Assembly: GCA_965153355.1 (NCBI GenBank) | Contig: OZ231126.1 | Location: 10,602,001 to 10,666,000, forward strand | DNA from: Flaccisagitta enflata | Taxonomy: Eukaryota > Chaetognatha > Sagittoidea > Aphragmophora | Length of the DNA stretch: 64,000 bases | Reading direction: 5' to 3' | Part shown: piece by piece, positions 12,267 through 24,742 of the stretch | How the letters are laid out: each line of letters starts with the position of its first letter | Position numbering within the stretch: the stretch's first letter is position 1 | Position numbers and translations under genes: made by a program | The notes under the pieces: model-generated | The model's database searches: none | The model's input: only the letters and a program-made list of their open reading frames with translations | What the model was told of the DNA's origin: nothing

Positions 12267-13381
12267 TATCTAAGCTCAGACTAGAGTCCATTGTTTGAGT
12301 GTATGTGGTGATGCAGATACTGGATACTGGATACTGGATACTGGATACCTGATTCTCTCTTATTAGATAAGACTTTTTTTATTTCATATAATGGTGTGAC
12401 AAAAAACTTTTAGGTGACACGGACATGTTAATTAGGCCTGTTTTATGCTTCAGTAAGATCAAAGAGAATGAAATGAATGACCTTTTACTGGCTTAAACTA
12501 ATTCATTAAAGATGGTGGCGCAGATACTGGATACTGGATACTGGATACTGGATACTGGATACTGGATACTGGATACTGGATACTGGATACTTGATTCTCT
12601 GTAAGCCTAGAAAATGTTGTCTTTTTGTTTTAAACATGCGACCCTTGACCCTTAATGCTAGTCTACAGTATCTAAGCTCAGACTAGAGTCCATTGTTTGA
12701 GTGTATGTGGTGATGCAGATACTGGATACTGGATACTGGATACCTGATTCTCTCTTATTAGATAAGACTTTTTTTATTTCATATAATGGTGTGACAAAAG
12801 ACTTTTAGGTGACACGGACATGTTAATTAGGCCTGTTTTATGCTTCAGTAAGATCATAGAGAATGAAATGAATGACCTTTTACTGGTTTAAACTAATTCA
12901 TCAAAGATGGTGGCGCAGATACTGGATACTGGATACTGGATACTGGATACTGGATACTGGATACTGGATACTTGATTCTCTGTAAGCCTAGAAAATGTTG
13001 TCTTTTTGTTTTAAACATGCGACCCTTGACCCTTAATGCTAGTCTACAGTATCTAAGCTCAGACTAGAGTCCATTGTTTGAGTGTATGTGGTGATGCAGA
13101 TACTGGATACTGGATACTGGATACTGGATACTAGATACTGGATACTGGATACTGGATACTGGATACTGGATACTGGATACTGGATACTTGATTCTCTGTA
13201 AGCCTAGAAAATGTTGTCTTTTTGTTTTAAACATGCGACCCTTGACCCTTAATGCTAGTCTACAGTATCTAAGCTCAGACTAGAGTCCATTGTTTGAGTG
13301 TATGTGGTGATGCAGATACTGGATACTGGATACTGGATACTGGATACCTGATTCTCTCTTATTAGATAAGACTTTTTTCAT
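12267..13381 (+). repeat. Satellite array (AB plus a recombinant unit)
   Basis: Monomers A and B followed by a recombinant unit near 13100-13200. There tract 1 (after GTGATGCAG) runs straight into a tract-2 ending (CTTGATTCTCTGTAAGCC), so half-unit 1 is missing. The array then joins E copy 3 through a shortened junction: TTTTTTCAT followed by GTAATGGCGG instead of ACCAGTAATGGCGG. Confidence 0.92.
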
Positions 13382-13807
13382 GTAATGGCGGCTGTCGCCG
13401 TGAGGGAAAAAAGTCGTAAGCAGTGATAACTTTTCACCAAGCTTTTGTCTTTGTCTGCAAATCTTTTTTTCTATTACATCAAATCAAGAGCATTTGTATG
13501 TATTGATTGCATTGAATATCAGAAAAAAATAGGACTGAACCAAATGAGCTAGATGATCTAAAATGCTCAAAATCACTCAACCAGACAACCAGCCATGCTC
13601 ACTGACATGTTTTCTTGTATTTACATGCTACCATCAAAATATCTATCTATCCAATTAAAAATCAGTAAAAAAATGAGCTAAATGAGCAAAGTGAGCTAGA
13701 ATACTCAAAAATATCCTCAAAGATGAGCAACTCTGCTCACTGATATGCTTTCTTGTATTTGCAAGCTCAAACATGTATCAAAACATTCATTCATTTATCG
13801 CATTTTT

Positions 13808-15609
13808 AGTCGCGTGCACGCGACTCTACATCCCGCTTTGTCGGTCCGTTGGTCGGTCCCCTTTTTACTTTTTTGTCCATTACATCATTTTAAGTCATTT
13901 TAAGTCATTCTAAGTCATTTTAAGTCATTCTAAGTCATTTTAAGTCGGTTGGTTGGTCTGTCCCCTTTTTGCTTTTTTGTCCATTTTGTCCTTTTTTGAG
14001 TCATTTATATTCATTTTAATTCATTTTAATTCATTTTAATTCATTTTAAGTCATTTTAAGTCATTTTAAGTCATTCTAAGTTATTTTAAGTCATTTTAAG
14101 TCGGTTGGTTGGTCTGTCCCCTTTTTACTTTTTTGTCCATTACATCCTTTTTTGAGTCATTTTGATTCATTTTAATTCATTTTAATTCATTTTAGGTCAT
14201 TCTAAGTCATTCTAAGTCATTTTAAGTCATTTTAAGTTGGTTGGTTGGTCTGTCCCCTTTTTACTTTTTTGTCCATTACATCCTTTTTTGAGTCATTTTG
14301 ATTCATTTTAAGTCATTTTAAGTCATTCTAAGTCATTCTAAGTCATTTTAAGTCATTTTAAGTCATTTTAAGTCGGTTGGTTGGTCTGTCCCCTTTTTAC
14401 TTTTTTGTCCATTACATCCTTTTTTGAGTCATTTTGATTCATTTTAATTCATTTTAAGTCATTTTAGGTCATTCTAAGTCATTCTAAGTCATTCTAAGTC
14501 ATTCTAAGTCATTTTAAGTCATTTTAAGTTGGTTGGTTGGTCTGTCCCCTTTTTACTTTTTTGTCCATTACATCCTTTTTTGAGTCATTTTGAATCATTT
14601 TAAGTCATTTTTAGTCATTTTAAGTCATTTTAAGTCATTCTAAGTCATTCTAAATCATTTTAAGTCATTTGAAGTCATTTTAAGTTGGTTGGTTGGTCTG
14701 TCCCCTTTTTACTTTTTTGTCCATTACGTCCTTTTTAGAGTCATTTTAATTTAGTTTAAGTCATGTAAAGTCAATCTAAGTCATTCTAAGTCATTCTAAG
14801 TCATTTTAAGTTCGTTGGTTGGTCTGTCCCCTTCTTACTTTTTTGTCCATAACGTCCTTTTTTAAGACATTTTAATTCAGTATATCAATTCATATCATCT
14901 CAAGTGATTTTAAGTCACTTTAGGTCATTTCAAGTCATTTTAAGTCATTTTAAGTTATTTTAAGTCAATGTAAGTCATTTCAGTCACTTAAGGCATTTTA
15001 ATCATTTTAGGTCAATTCAAGTCAATTTAGGCCATTTTAAGTCAATTTAAGTCTTTTTAGGTCATTTTAAGTCATTTAAATTCAATGAAAGTCAATTTAA
15101 GTCACTTAGTCATTTTAGTCATTTGAAGTCATATTAAGTCGATTTGACTCAATTTGAGTCAATTGAAATTATTCTAAGTCAATTCTAGTCAATTCAAGTC
15201 ATTTAGGTTATTGTGGTCATTTTAGTCATTTGGTCATTATAGTATAGTAAGTCATATTAAGTCATTATTGGTTGTTATAGGTTATTACGTAATCAAAGGT
15301 AACCAAAGGTCATTATGCAGTTATAGGTAAATATAGGTAATCATAGGGTATTATAGGTAATCATTGGTTCTTAAAGGTCCATATCTAATCATAAGTAATT
15401 TTAGGTCATTAGATTAATTAAAGGTGATGATAGCTAATTATTGGAAATCATAATCATTTTAAAGGAAATTATCAGTTATTATAGGTATAAGTAATTATAA
15501 CTCACTGTAGGAAATTATAGGTTTTGTAATCATAGGTAATTATTGGTGATTATAGGTGATCAAGTAATTATGTAAGTCCCGCACGCGACTTATAGGTGTT
15601 GGCCTTGTT
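13808..15609 (-). mobile_element. H element a: hairpin-ended element with 10-bp satellite inside
   Basis: The left edge is a perfect palindrome, AGTCGCGTGCACGCGACT (13808-13825), preceded by a T run. The right edge reads GGCCTTGTT, which is the complement of the AACAAGGCC start shared by other members of this family. In element orientation the 5' region carries AGTCGCGTGC, identical to one hairpin arm plus loop. Next to the hairpin are GGTCGGTC-type short repeats, as in the other members. The interior is mostly a 10-bp tandem repeat. No protein is encoded. Confidence 0.7.
13880..15560 (+). repeat. 10-bp AAGTCATTTT satellite with about 150-bp higher order
   Basis: Tandem AAGTCATTTT and variants, punctuated up to about 14,880 by a block reading GGTTGGTTGGTC, TGTCCCC and TTTTTGTCCATTACATCC at intervals of about 125-160 bp. 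Order falls steadily to the right: by 15,000 the 10-mer is irregular, and by 15,300 only TAGGTAATTA-like remnants are left. Confidence 0.9.
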
Positions 15610-16018
15610 AATCAGAAAAACAGATTGTGCTAAATGAGCTAAATGAGCTGAAATGCTCAAAAACGCCCTCACAGATGAGCAGCTGTGCTCATAAACACGT
15701 TTTCTTGTATTTGCATGCTCAAACAAACATAAATACACTCTTTTATTGATCCTACACAAAATCGTAAAAAATGAAGAAAAATTTCATTCGAATTTTTCAT
15801 AAATAAATCTTTAAAAAATCATAGCGCAAAAAATATTTGTCGTAGAGCATTCTGCTTGGCGCCAAATGAAAGAGAATTATCAAATTTACTTACCCTATCA
15901 ATTTCATTGGAGGCCCCAATCGCTCGGTGGAGATTCCCAACTTTCCCATAAGAAAATGAAAACCCTGTTTCTCTCGAATATGTCAAAAAGTCGAAGACTG
16001 ACTTCGACTTTTTTCCCG

Positions 16019-18164
16019 ATAATGGTGTGACAAAAAACTTTTAGGTGACACGGACATGTTAATTAGGCCTGTTTTATGCTTCAGTAAGATCAAAGAGAAT
16101 GAAATGAATGACCTTTTACTGGCTTAAACTAATTCATTAAAGATGGTGGCACAGATACTGGATACTGGATACTGGATACTGGATACTGGATACTGGATAC
16201 TGGATACTGGATACTTGATTCTCTGTAAGCCTAGAAAATGTTGTCTTTTTGTTTTAAACATGCGACCCTTGACCCTTAATGCTAGTCTACAGTATCTAAG
16301 CTCAGACTAGAGTCCATTGTTTGAGTGTATGTGGTGATGCAGATACTGGATACTGGATACTGGATACTGGATACCTGATTCTCTCTTATTAGATAAGACT
16401 TTTTTTATTTCATATAATGGTGTGACAAAAGACTTTTAGGTGACACGGACATGTTAATTAGGCCTGTTTTATGCTTCAGTAAGATCATAGAGAATGAAAT
16501 GAATGACCTTTTACTGGTTTAAACTAATTCATCAAAGATGGTGGCGCAGATACTGGATACTGGATACTGGATACTGGATACTGGATACTGGATACTTGAT
16601 TCTCTGTAAGCCTAGAAAATGTTGTCTTTTTGTTTTAAACATGCGACCCTTGACCCTTAATGCTAGTCTACAGTATCTAAGCTCAGACTAGAGTCCATTG
16701 TTTGAGTGTATGTGGTGATGCAGATACTGGATACTGGATACTGGATACTGGATACCTGATTCTCTCTTATTAGATAAGACTTTTTTTATTTCATATAATG
16801 GTGTGACAAAAAACTTTTAGGTGACACGGACATGTTAATTAGGCCTGTTTTATGCTTCAGTAAGATCAAAGAGAATGAAATGAATGACCTTTTACTGGCT
16901 TAAACTAATTCATTAAAGATGGTGGCGCAGATACTGGATACTGGATACTGGATACTGGATACTGGATACTTGATTCTCTGTAAGCCTAGAAAATGTTGTC
17001 TTTTTGTTTTAAACATGCAACCCTTGACCCTTAATGCTAGTCTACAGTATCTAAGCTCAGACTAGAGTCCATTGTTTGAGTGTATGTGGTGATGCAGATA
17101 CTGGATACTGGATACTGGATACTGGATACCTGATTCTCTCTTATTAGATAAGACTTTTTTTATTTCATATAATGGTGTGACAAAAGACTTTTAGGTGACA
17201 CGGACATGTTAATTAGGCCTGTTTTATGCTTCAGTAAGATCATAGAGAATGAAATGAATGACCTTTTACTGGTTTAAACTAATTCATCAAAGATGGTGGC
17301 GCAGATACTGGATACTGGATACTGGATACTGGATACTGGATACTGGATACTGGATACTTGATTCTCTGTAAGCCTAGAAAATGTTGTCTTTTTGTTTTAA
17401 ACATGCGACCCTTGACCCTTAATGCTAGTCTACAGTATCTAAGCTCAGACTAGAGTCCATTGTTTGAGTGTATGTGGTGATGCAGATACTGGATACTGGA
17501 TACTGGATACTGGATACCTGATTCTCTCTTATTAGATAAGACTTTTTTTATTTCATATAATGGTGTGACAAAAAACTTTTAGGTGACACGGACATGTTAA
17601 TTAGGCCTGTTTTATGCTTCAGTAAGATCAAAGAGAATGAAATGAATGACCTTTTACTGGCTTAAACTAATTCATTAAAGATGGTGGCGCAGATACTGGA
17701 TACTGGATACTGGATACTGGATACTGGATACTGGATACTTGATTCTCTGTAAGCCTAGAAAATGTTGTCTTTTTGTTTTAAACATGCGACCCTTGACCCT
17801 TAATGCTAGTCTACAGTATCTAAGCTCAGACTAGAGTCCATTGTTTGAGTGTATGTGGTGATGCAGATACTGGATACTGGATACTGGATACCTGATTCTC
17901 TCTTATTAGATAAGACTTTTTTTATTTCATATAATGGTGTGACAAAAGACTTTTAGGTGACACGGACATGTTAATTAGGCCTGTTTTATGCTTCAGTAAG
18001 ATCATAGAGAATGAAATGAATGACCTTTTACTGGTTTAAACTAATTCATCAAAGATGGTGGCGCAGATACTGGATACTGGATACTGGATACTGGATACTG
18101 GATACTGGATACTGGATACTGGATACTTGATTCTCTGTAAGCCTAGAAAATGTTGTCTTTTTGT
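16019..18164 (+). repeat. Satellite array, six monomers (ABABAB)
   Basis: Six monomers alternating A and B, the same order as at 207-2339, then F1. Very high identity to the other conserved blocks. This is the reference stretch for the monomer. Confidence 0.95.
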
Positions 18165-18853
18165 AGCAAGGAACGTGGATGGTCTTTTGTCTCTCTAAAA
18201 TGCTGACAGAGTTCTCCTCTGATCCTCTCAATTCATGTCTTTCCCTCATCGTCTCAATTCCGTAGCTCCAGGGGAGTGACGTCATGAATCCATAATGCGT
18301 TCCTCTTAATTAAGGTTACTGCATTGTCGGAATGTTGTCACCGATGTTTTTCAAAGAAAATAATGAAAAAAACTACTTTTGTTAGCTGTGATACATGAGT
18401 AAATCGGTCAGGCTAAGCAATGTTTTTCCTGAGTTCGTGGCTGGATAATTGCCGTTCCCAGCAAAGAGAGCTGTGATTGGTTAATGTGAACTGTCAAGTG
18501 ATCGCTCATTGGCTGGCTTATTGTGTTTTGAAAAGACAGAAGTCTAACGTCACATGTGGGGAATTACAGCATCCAATAGCATAGTTTTAAAGTGTCTAAG
18601 CAGCTAATCAGGAAATCATGATCAGTATGGAAACTTTACGTCAAGAATTGATCCCTTTGCAAATTTGAATTTGCTTCAAGAGCTGCCCAAATATTGTTAC
18701 CTTGCGAGGACATGAAAAATTGGATTTCTTAAGATGAGGAATGATTCGAGTTGGGATTTTTCATTGTGATAAGATATAAGACAAGGTCGGCGAGTCAGTT
18801 GACCCCAGTAAGCACAATAAATCACAATAGTTCTAAATGACCGACCCTCGCCA
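18165..18853 (+). mobile_element. F1 copy 3, non-autonomous hAT-like element
   Basis: A 689-bp copy with CTTTTTGT on both sides at the same satellite position. It carries no transposase frame. Confidence 0.75.
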
Positions 18854-18903
18854 CTTTTTGTTTTAAACATGCGACCCTTGACCCTTAATGCTAGTCTACA
18901 GTA

Positions 18904-19501
18904 CAGGGTGAACATTGTCAAATGCAAAAAAGTATTAAGCTTTTACTTCTTGACGCTTCATCACCATTACCTGGAATCATTTTTCTCTTATAGTAGTATG
19001 CTTGACATTTTTTGTGTCAAAATTTCATGGGTCTGAGTTGAATAGTTTGTTCATAATATCAGTTTGAAGTAAAAAGAATATTTAGAGCTTGACCTTGATT
19101 ACTGATTTTTTTCATCTGGGCAGGTTCTTTTGGAATTGTTCTGATGTTGAAATGACTTAAGCCACAGATGCTACATTGGTCTTAAATGAAAGAGAATCAA
19201 ATTTTCTTCCAATCAAGACCAATCTGGCATTTATAGCTCAAGCTGTCTTCAAATGAGAGCAAATCGAAAAAAAAACTTTTTAGTTTAAAGAAGAAGATTT
19301 TGAGCTGAAAATGAGCTTTTTCTAGAAATGCCTCTTTTACTTCAATTTAATGTTGTGGACAAACTATCCAACTTAGACCCATGAAATTTTGATACAAAAA
19401 ACGTCAAACATAGTACTTTAAGAGAAAAGTGAATCTAGGTCATAAAAATGAAGCATCTAGAAGCAAAAGCTTAATACGTTTTTGCATTTGACAATGTTCA
19501 C
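18904..19501 (+). mobile_element. F2 copy 4, altered right end
   Basis: The left end and interior match the other F2 copies. The right end reads AATGTTCACTACAGTATC instead of AATGTTCACACTGTATC. The terminal CACTG is replaced by satellite CTACAG, as if the junction had been repaired from an empty monomer. The interior also has private changes near 19270-19410. Confidence 0.8.
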
Positions 19502-20812
19502 TACAGTATCTAAGCTCAGACTAGAGTCCATTGTTTGAGTGTATGTGGTGATGCAGATACTGGATACTGGATACTGGATACTGGATACCTGATTCTCTCT
19601 TATTAGATAAGACTTTTTTTATTTCATATAATGGTGTGACAAAAAACTTTTAGGTGACACGGACATGTTAATTAGGCCTGTTTTATGCTTCAGTAAGATC
19701 AAAGAGAATGAAATGAATGACCTTTTACTGGCTTAAACTAATTCATTAAAGATGGTGGCGCAGATACTGGATACTGGATACTGGATACTGGATACTGGAT
19801 ACTGGATACTGGATACTGGATACTGGATACTGGATACTTGATTCTCTGTAAGCCTAGAAAATGTTGTCTTTTTGTTTTAAACATGCGACCCTTGACCCTT
19901 AATGCTAGTCTACAGTATCTAAGCTCAGACTAGAGTCCATTGTTTGAGTGTATGTGGTGATGCAGATACTGGATACTGGATACTGGATACCTGATTCTCT
20001 CTTATTAGATAAGACTTTTTTTATTTCATATAATGGTGTGACAAAAGACTTTTAGGTGACACGGACATGTTAATTAGGCCTGTTTTATGCTTCAGTAAGA
20101 TCATAGAGAATGAAATGAATGACCTTTTACTGGTTTAAACTAATTCATCAAAGATGGTGGCGCAGATACTGGATACTGGATACTGGATACTGGATACTGG
20201 ATACTGGATACTGGATACTTGATTCTCTGTAAGCCTAGAAAATGTTGTCTTTTTGTTTTAAACATGCGACCCTTGACCCTTAATGCTAGTCTACAGTATC
20301 TAAGCTCAGACTAGAGTCCATTGTTTGAGTGTATGTGGTGATGCAGATACTGGATACTGGATACTGGATACTGGATACTGGATACCTGATTCTCTCTTAT
20401 TAGATAAGACTTTTTTTATTTCATATAATGGTGTGACAAAAGACTTTTAGGTGACACGGACATGTTAATTAGGCCTGTTTTATGCTTCAGTAAGATCATA
20501 GAGAATGAAATGAATGACCTTTTACTGGTTTAAACTAATTCATCAAAGATGGTGGCGCAGATACTGGATACTGGATACTGGATACTGGATACTGGATACT
20601 GGATACTGGATACTTGATTCTCTGTAAGCCTAGAAAATGTTGTCTTTTTGTTTTAAACATGCGACCCTTGACCCTTAATGCTAGTCTACAGTATCTAAGC
20701 TCAGACTAGAGTCCATTGTTTGAGTGTATGTGGTGATGCAGATACTGGATACTGGATACTGGATACTGGATACTTGATTCTCTCTTATTAGATAAGACTT
20801 TTTTTATTTCAT
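19502..20812 (+). repeat. Satellite array, three monomers (ABB)
   Basis: Order A, B, B between F2 and E, as in the other higher-order units. The last tract ends in a CTTGATTCTCTCTT hybrid before E. Confidence 0.95.
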
Positions 20813-21649
20813 ACCAGTAATGGCGGCTTGCGTGAGGAAAAAGTCGTAAGCATTGATCGCTTTTCACCAAGCTTTTGTCTTTTGTCACTGCAAATCTTTT
20901 TTTCTATTACATCAAATCAAGAGCATTTGTATGTATTGATTGCATTGAATATCAGAAAAAAATAGGACTGAACCAAATGAGCTAGATGAGCTAAAATGCT
21001 CAAAATCACTCAACCAGACAACCAGCCATGCTCACTGACATGTTTTCTTGTATTTACATGCTACCATCAAAATATCTATCTATCCAATTAAAAATCAGTA
21101 AAAAAATAAGCTAAATGAGCAAAGTGAGCTAGAATACTCAAAAATATCCTCAAAGATGAGCAACTCTGCTCACTGACATGCTTTCTTGTATTTGCAAGCT
21201 CAAACATGTATCAAAACATTCATTCATTTATCGCATTTTTAATCAGAAAAACAGAATGAGCTAAATGAGCTAAATGAGCTGAAATGCTCAAAAACGCCCT
21301 CACAGATGAGCAGCTGTGCTCATAAACATGTTTTCTTGTATTTGCATGCTCAAACAAACATAAATACACTCTTTTATTGATCCTACACAAAATCGTAAAA
21401 AATCAAAAAAAATTTCATTCGAATTTTTCATAAATAAATCTTTAAAAAATCATAGCGCGAAAAATATTTGTCGTAGAGCATTCTGCTTGGCGCCAAATGA
21501 AAGAGAATTATCAAATTTACTTACCCTATCAATTTCATTGGAGGCCCCAATCGCTCGGTGGAGATTCCCAACTTTCCCATAAGAAAATGAAAACCCTGTT
21601 TCTCTCGAATATGTCAAAAAGTTGAAGACTGACTTCGACTTTTTTCCCG
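20813..21649 (+). repeat. E block copy 4, complete
   Basis: An 837-bp intact copy from ACCAGTAATGGCGG to TTTTTTCCCG with the three GAGCTAAATGAGCT subrepeats. It lacks the insertion present in copy 3 and so serves as the empty site for the 13808 element. Confidence 0.88.
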
Positions 21650-23401
21650 ATAATGGTGTGACAAAAAACTTTTAGGTGACACGGACATGTTAATTAGGCC
21701 TGTTTTATGCTTCAGTAAGATCAAAGAGAATGAAATGAATGACCTTTTACTGGCTTAAACTAATTCATTAAAGATGGTGGCACAGATACTGGATACTGGA
21801 TACTGGATACTGGATACTGGATACTGGATACTGGATACTTGATTCTCTGTAAGCCTAGAAAATGTTGTCTTTTTGTTTTAAACATGCGACCCTTGACCCT
21901 TAATGCTAGTCTACAGTATCTAAGCTCAGACTAGAGTCCATTGTTTGAGTGTATGTGGTGATGCAGATACTGGATACTGGATACTGGATACTGGATACCT
22001 GATTCTCTCTTATTAGATAAGACTTTTTTTATTTCATATAATGGTGTGACAAAAGACTTTTAGGTGACACGGACATGTTAATTAGGCCTGTTTTATGCTT
22101 CAGTAAGATCATAGAGAATGAAATGAATGACCTTTTACTGGTTTAAACTAATTCATCAAAGATGGTGGCGCAGATACTGGATACTGGATACTGGATACTT
22201 GATTCTCTGTAAGCCTAGAAAATGTTGTCTTTTTGTTTTAAACATGCGACCCTTGACCCTTAATGCTAGTCTACAGTATCTAAGCTCAGACTAGAGTCCA
22301 TTGTTTGAGTGTATGTGGTGATGCAGATACTGGATACTGGATACTGGATACTGGATACCTGATTCTCTCTTATTAGATAAGACTTTTTTTATTTCATATA
22401 ATGGTGTGACAAAAGACTTTTAGGTGACACGGACATGTTAATTAGGCCTGTTTTATGCTTCAGTAAGATCATAGAGAATGAAATGAATGACCTTTTACTG
22501 GTTTAAACTAATTCATCAAAGATGGTGGCGCAGATACTGGATACTGGATACTGGATACTGGATACTGGATACTGGATACTGGATACTTGATTCTCTGTAA
22601 GCCTAGAAAATGTTGTCTTTTTGTTTTAAACATGCGACCCTTGACCCTTAATGCTAGTCTACAGTATCTAAGCTCAGACTAGAGTCCATTGTTTGAGTGT
22701 ATGTGGTGATGCAGATACTGGATACTGGATACTGGATACTGGATACCTGATTCTCTCTTATTAGATAAGACTTTTTTTATTTCATATAATGGTGTGACAA
22801 AAAACTTTTAGGTGACACGGACATGTTAATTAGGCCTGTTTTATGCTTCAGTAAGATCAAAGAGAATGAAATGAATGACCTTTTACTGGCTTAAACTAAT
22901 TCATTAAAGATGGTGGCGCAGATACTGGATACTGGATACTGGATACTGGATACTGGATACTGGATACTGGATACTTGATTCTCTGTAAGCCTAGAAAATG
23001 TTGTCTTTTTGTTTTAAACATGCGACCCTTGACCCTTAATGCTAGTCTACAGTATCTAAGCTCAGACTAGAGTCCATTGTTTGAGTGTATGTGGCAATGC
23101 AGATACTGGATACTGGATACTGGATACCTGATTCTCTCTTATTAGATAAGACTTTTTTTTATTTCATATAATTGTGTGACAAAAGACTTTTAGGTGACAC
23201 GGACATGTTATTTAGGCCTGTTTTATGCTTCATTAAGATCATAGAGAATGAAATGAATGACCTTTTACTGGTTTAAACTAATTCATCAAAGATGGTGGCG
23301 CAGATACTGGATACTGGATACTGGATACTGGATACTGGATACTGGATACTGGATACTGGATACTTGATTCTCTGTAAGCCTAGAAAATGTTGTCTTTTTG
23401 T
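21650..23401 (+). repeat. Satellite array, five monomers (ABBAB)
   Basis: Five monomers before F1, one fewer than the ABABAB segments; this accounts for the roughly 390-bp shorter spacing of this higher-order unit. One tract 2 near 22170-22200 is contracted to three heptamers. Confidence 0.95.
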
Positions 23402-24090
23402 AGCAAGGAACGTGGATGGTCTTTTGTCTCTCTAAAATGCTGACAGAGTTCTCCTCTGATCCTCTCAATTCATGTCTTTCCCTCATCGTCTCAATTCCGT
23501 AGCTCCAGGGGAGTGACGTCATGAATCCATAATGCGTTCCTCTTAATTAAGGTTACTGCATTGTCGGAATGTTGTCACCGATGTTTTTCAAAGAAAATAA
23601 TGAAAAAAACTACTTTTGTTAGCTGTGATACATGAGTAAATCGGTCAGGCTAAGCAATGTTTTTCCTGAGTTCGTGGCTGGATAATTGCCGTTCCCAGCA
23701 AAGAGAGCTGTGATTGGTTAATGTGAACTGTCAAGTGATCGCTCATTGGCTGGCTTATTGTGTTTTGAAAAGACAGAAGTCTAACGTCACATGTGGGGAA
23801 TTACAGCATCCAATAGCATAGTTTTAAAGTGTCTAAGCAGCTAATCAGGAAATCATGATCAGTATGGAAACTTTACGTCAAGAATTGATCCCTTTGCAAA
23901 TTTGAATTTGCTTCAAGAGCTGCCCAAATATTGTTACCTTGCGAGGACATGAAAAATTGGATTTCTTAAGATGAGGAATGATTCGAGTTGGGATTTTTCA
24001 TTGTGATAAGATATAAGACAAGGTCGGCGAGTCAGTTGACCCCAGTAAGCACAATAAATCACAATAGTTCTAAATGACCGACCCTCGCCA
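23402..24090 (+). mobile_element. F1 copy 4, non-autonomous hAT-like element
   Basis: A 689-bp copy with CTTTTTGT duplicated on both sides, colinear with copies 2 and 3. Confidence 0.75.
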
Positions 24091-24140
24091 CTTTTTGTTT
24101 TAAACATGCGACCCTTGACCCTTAATGCTAGTCTACAGTA

Positions 24141-24742
24141 CAGGGTGAACATTGTCAAATGCAAAAAAGTATTAAGCTTTTACTTCTTGACGCTTCATCA
24201 CCATGACCTGGAATCATTTTTCTCTTATAGTAGTATGCTTGACATTTTTTGTGTCAAAATTTCATGGGTCTGAGTTGAATAGTTTGTTCATAATATCAGT
24301 TTGAAGTAAAAAGAATATTTAGAGCTTGACCTTGATTACTGATTTTTTTCATCTGGGCAGGTTCTTTTGGAATTGTTCTGATGTTGAAATGACTTAAGCC
24401 ACAGATGCTACATTGGTCTTAAATGAAAGAGAATCAAATTTTCTTCCAATCAAGACCAATCTGGCATTTATAGCTCAAGTTGTCTTCAAATGAGAGCAAA
24501 TCGAAAAAAAAACTTTCCAGTTTAAAGAAGAAGATTTTGACCCAAATATGAGCTTTTTCTAAAAATGCCTCTTTTACTTCAATTTAATGTTGTGGACAAA
24601 GTATCCAACTTAGACCCATGAAATTTTGATACAAAAAACGTCAATTATAGTACTTTAAGAGAAAAGTGAATCTAGGTCATAAAAATGAAGCATCTAGAAG
24701 CAAAAGCTTAATACGTTTTTGCATTTGACAATGTTCACACTG
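24141..24742 (+). mobile_element. F2 copy 5, Tc1/mariner-like MITE
   Basis: A 602-bp copy with TA duplication and about 40-bp inverted ends. It has a private replacement near 24535-24550 (TTTTGACCCAAATATGAGC where others read TTTTTAGCTGAAAATGAGC). Confidence 0.85.

Larger units (their letters stand above)
13382..16018 (+). repeat. E block copy 3, interrupted by a 1.8 kb insertion
   Basis: The E sequence is colinear with copies 4 and 5 on both sides of an insertion at 13808-15609, which lies between GCATTTTT and AATCAG. The left end lacks the first few bases (ACCA). The right end stops at the usual TTTTTTCCCG. Confidence 0.88.

Noticed and set aside
13808-13825. Palindrome AGTCGCGTGCACGCGACT as a stand-alone regulatory operator
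   Set aside because: It is the terminal hairpin of an element family with the same layout elsewhere in the window.
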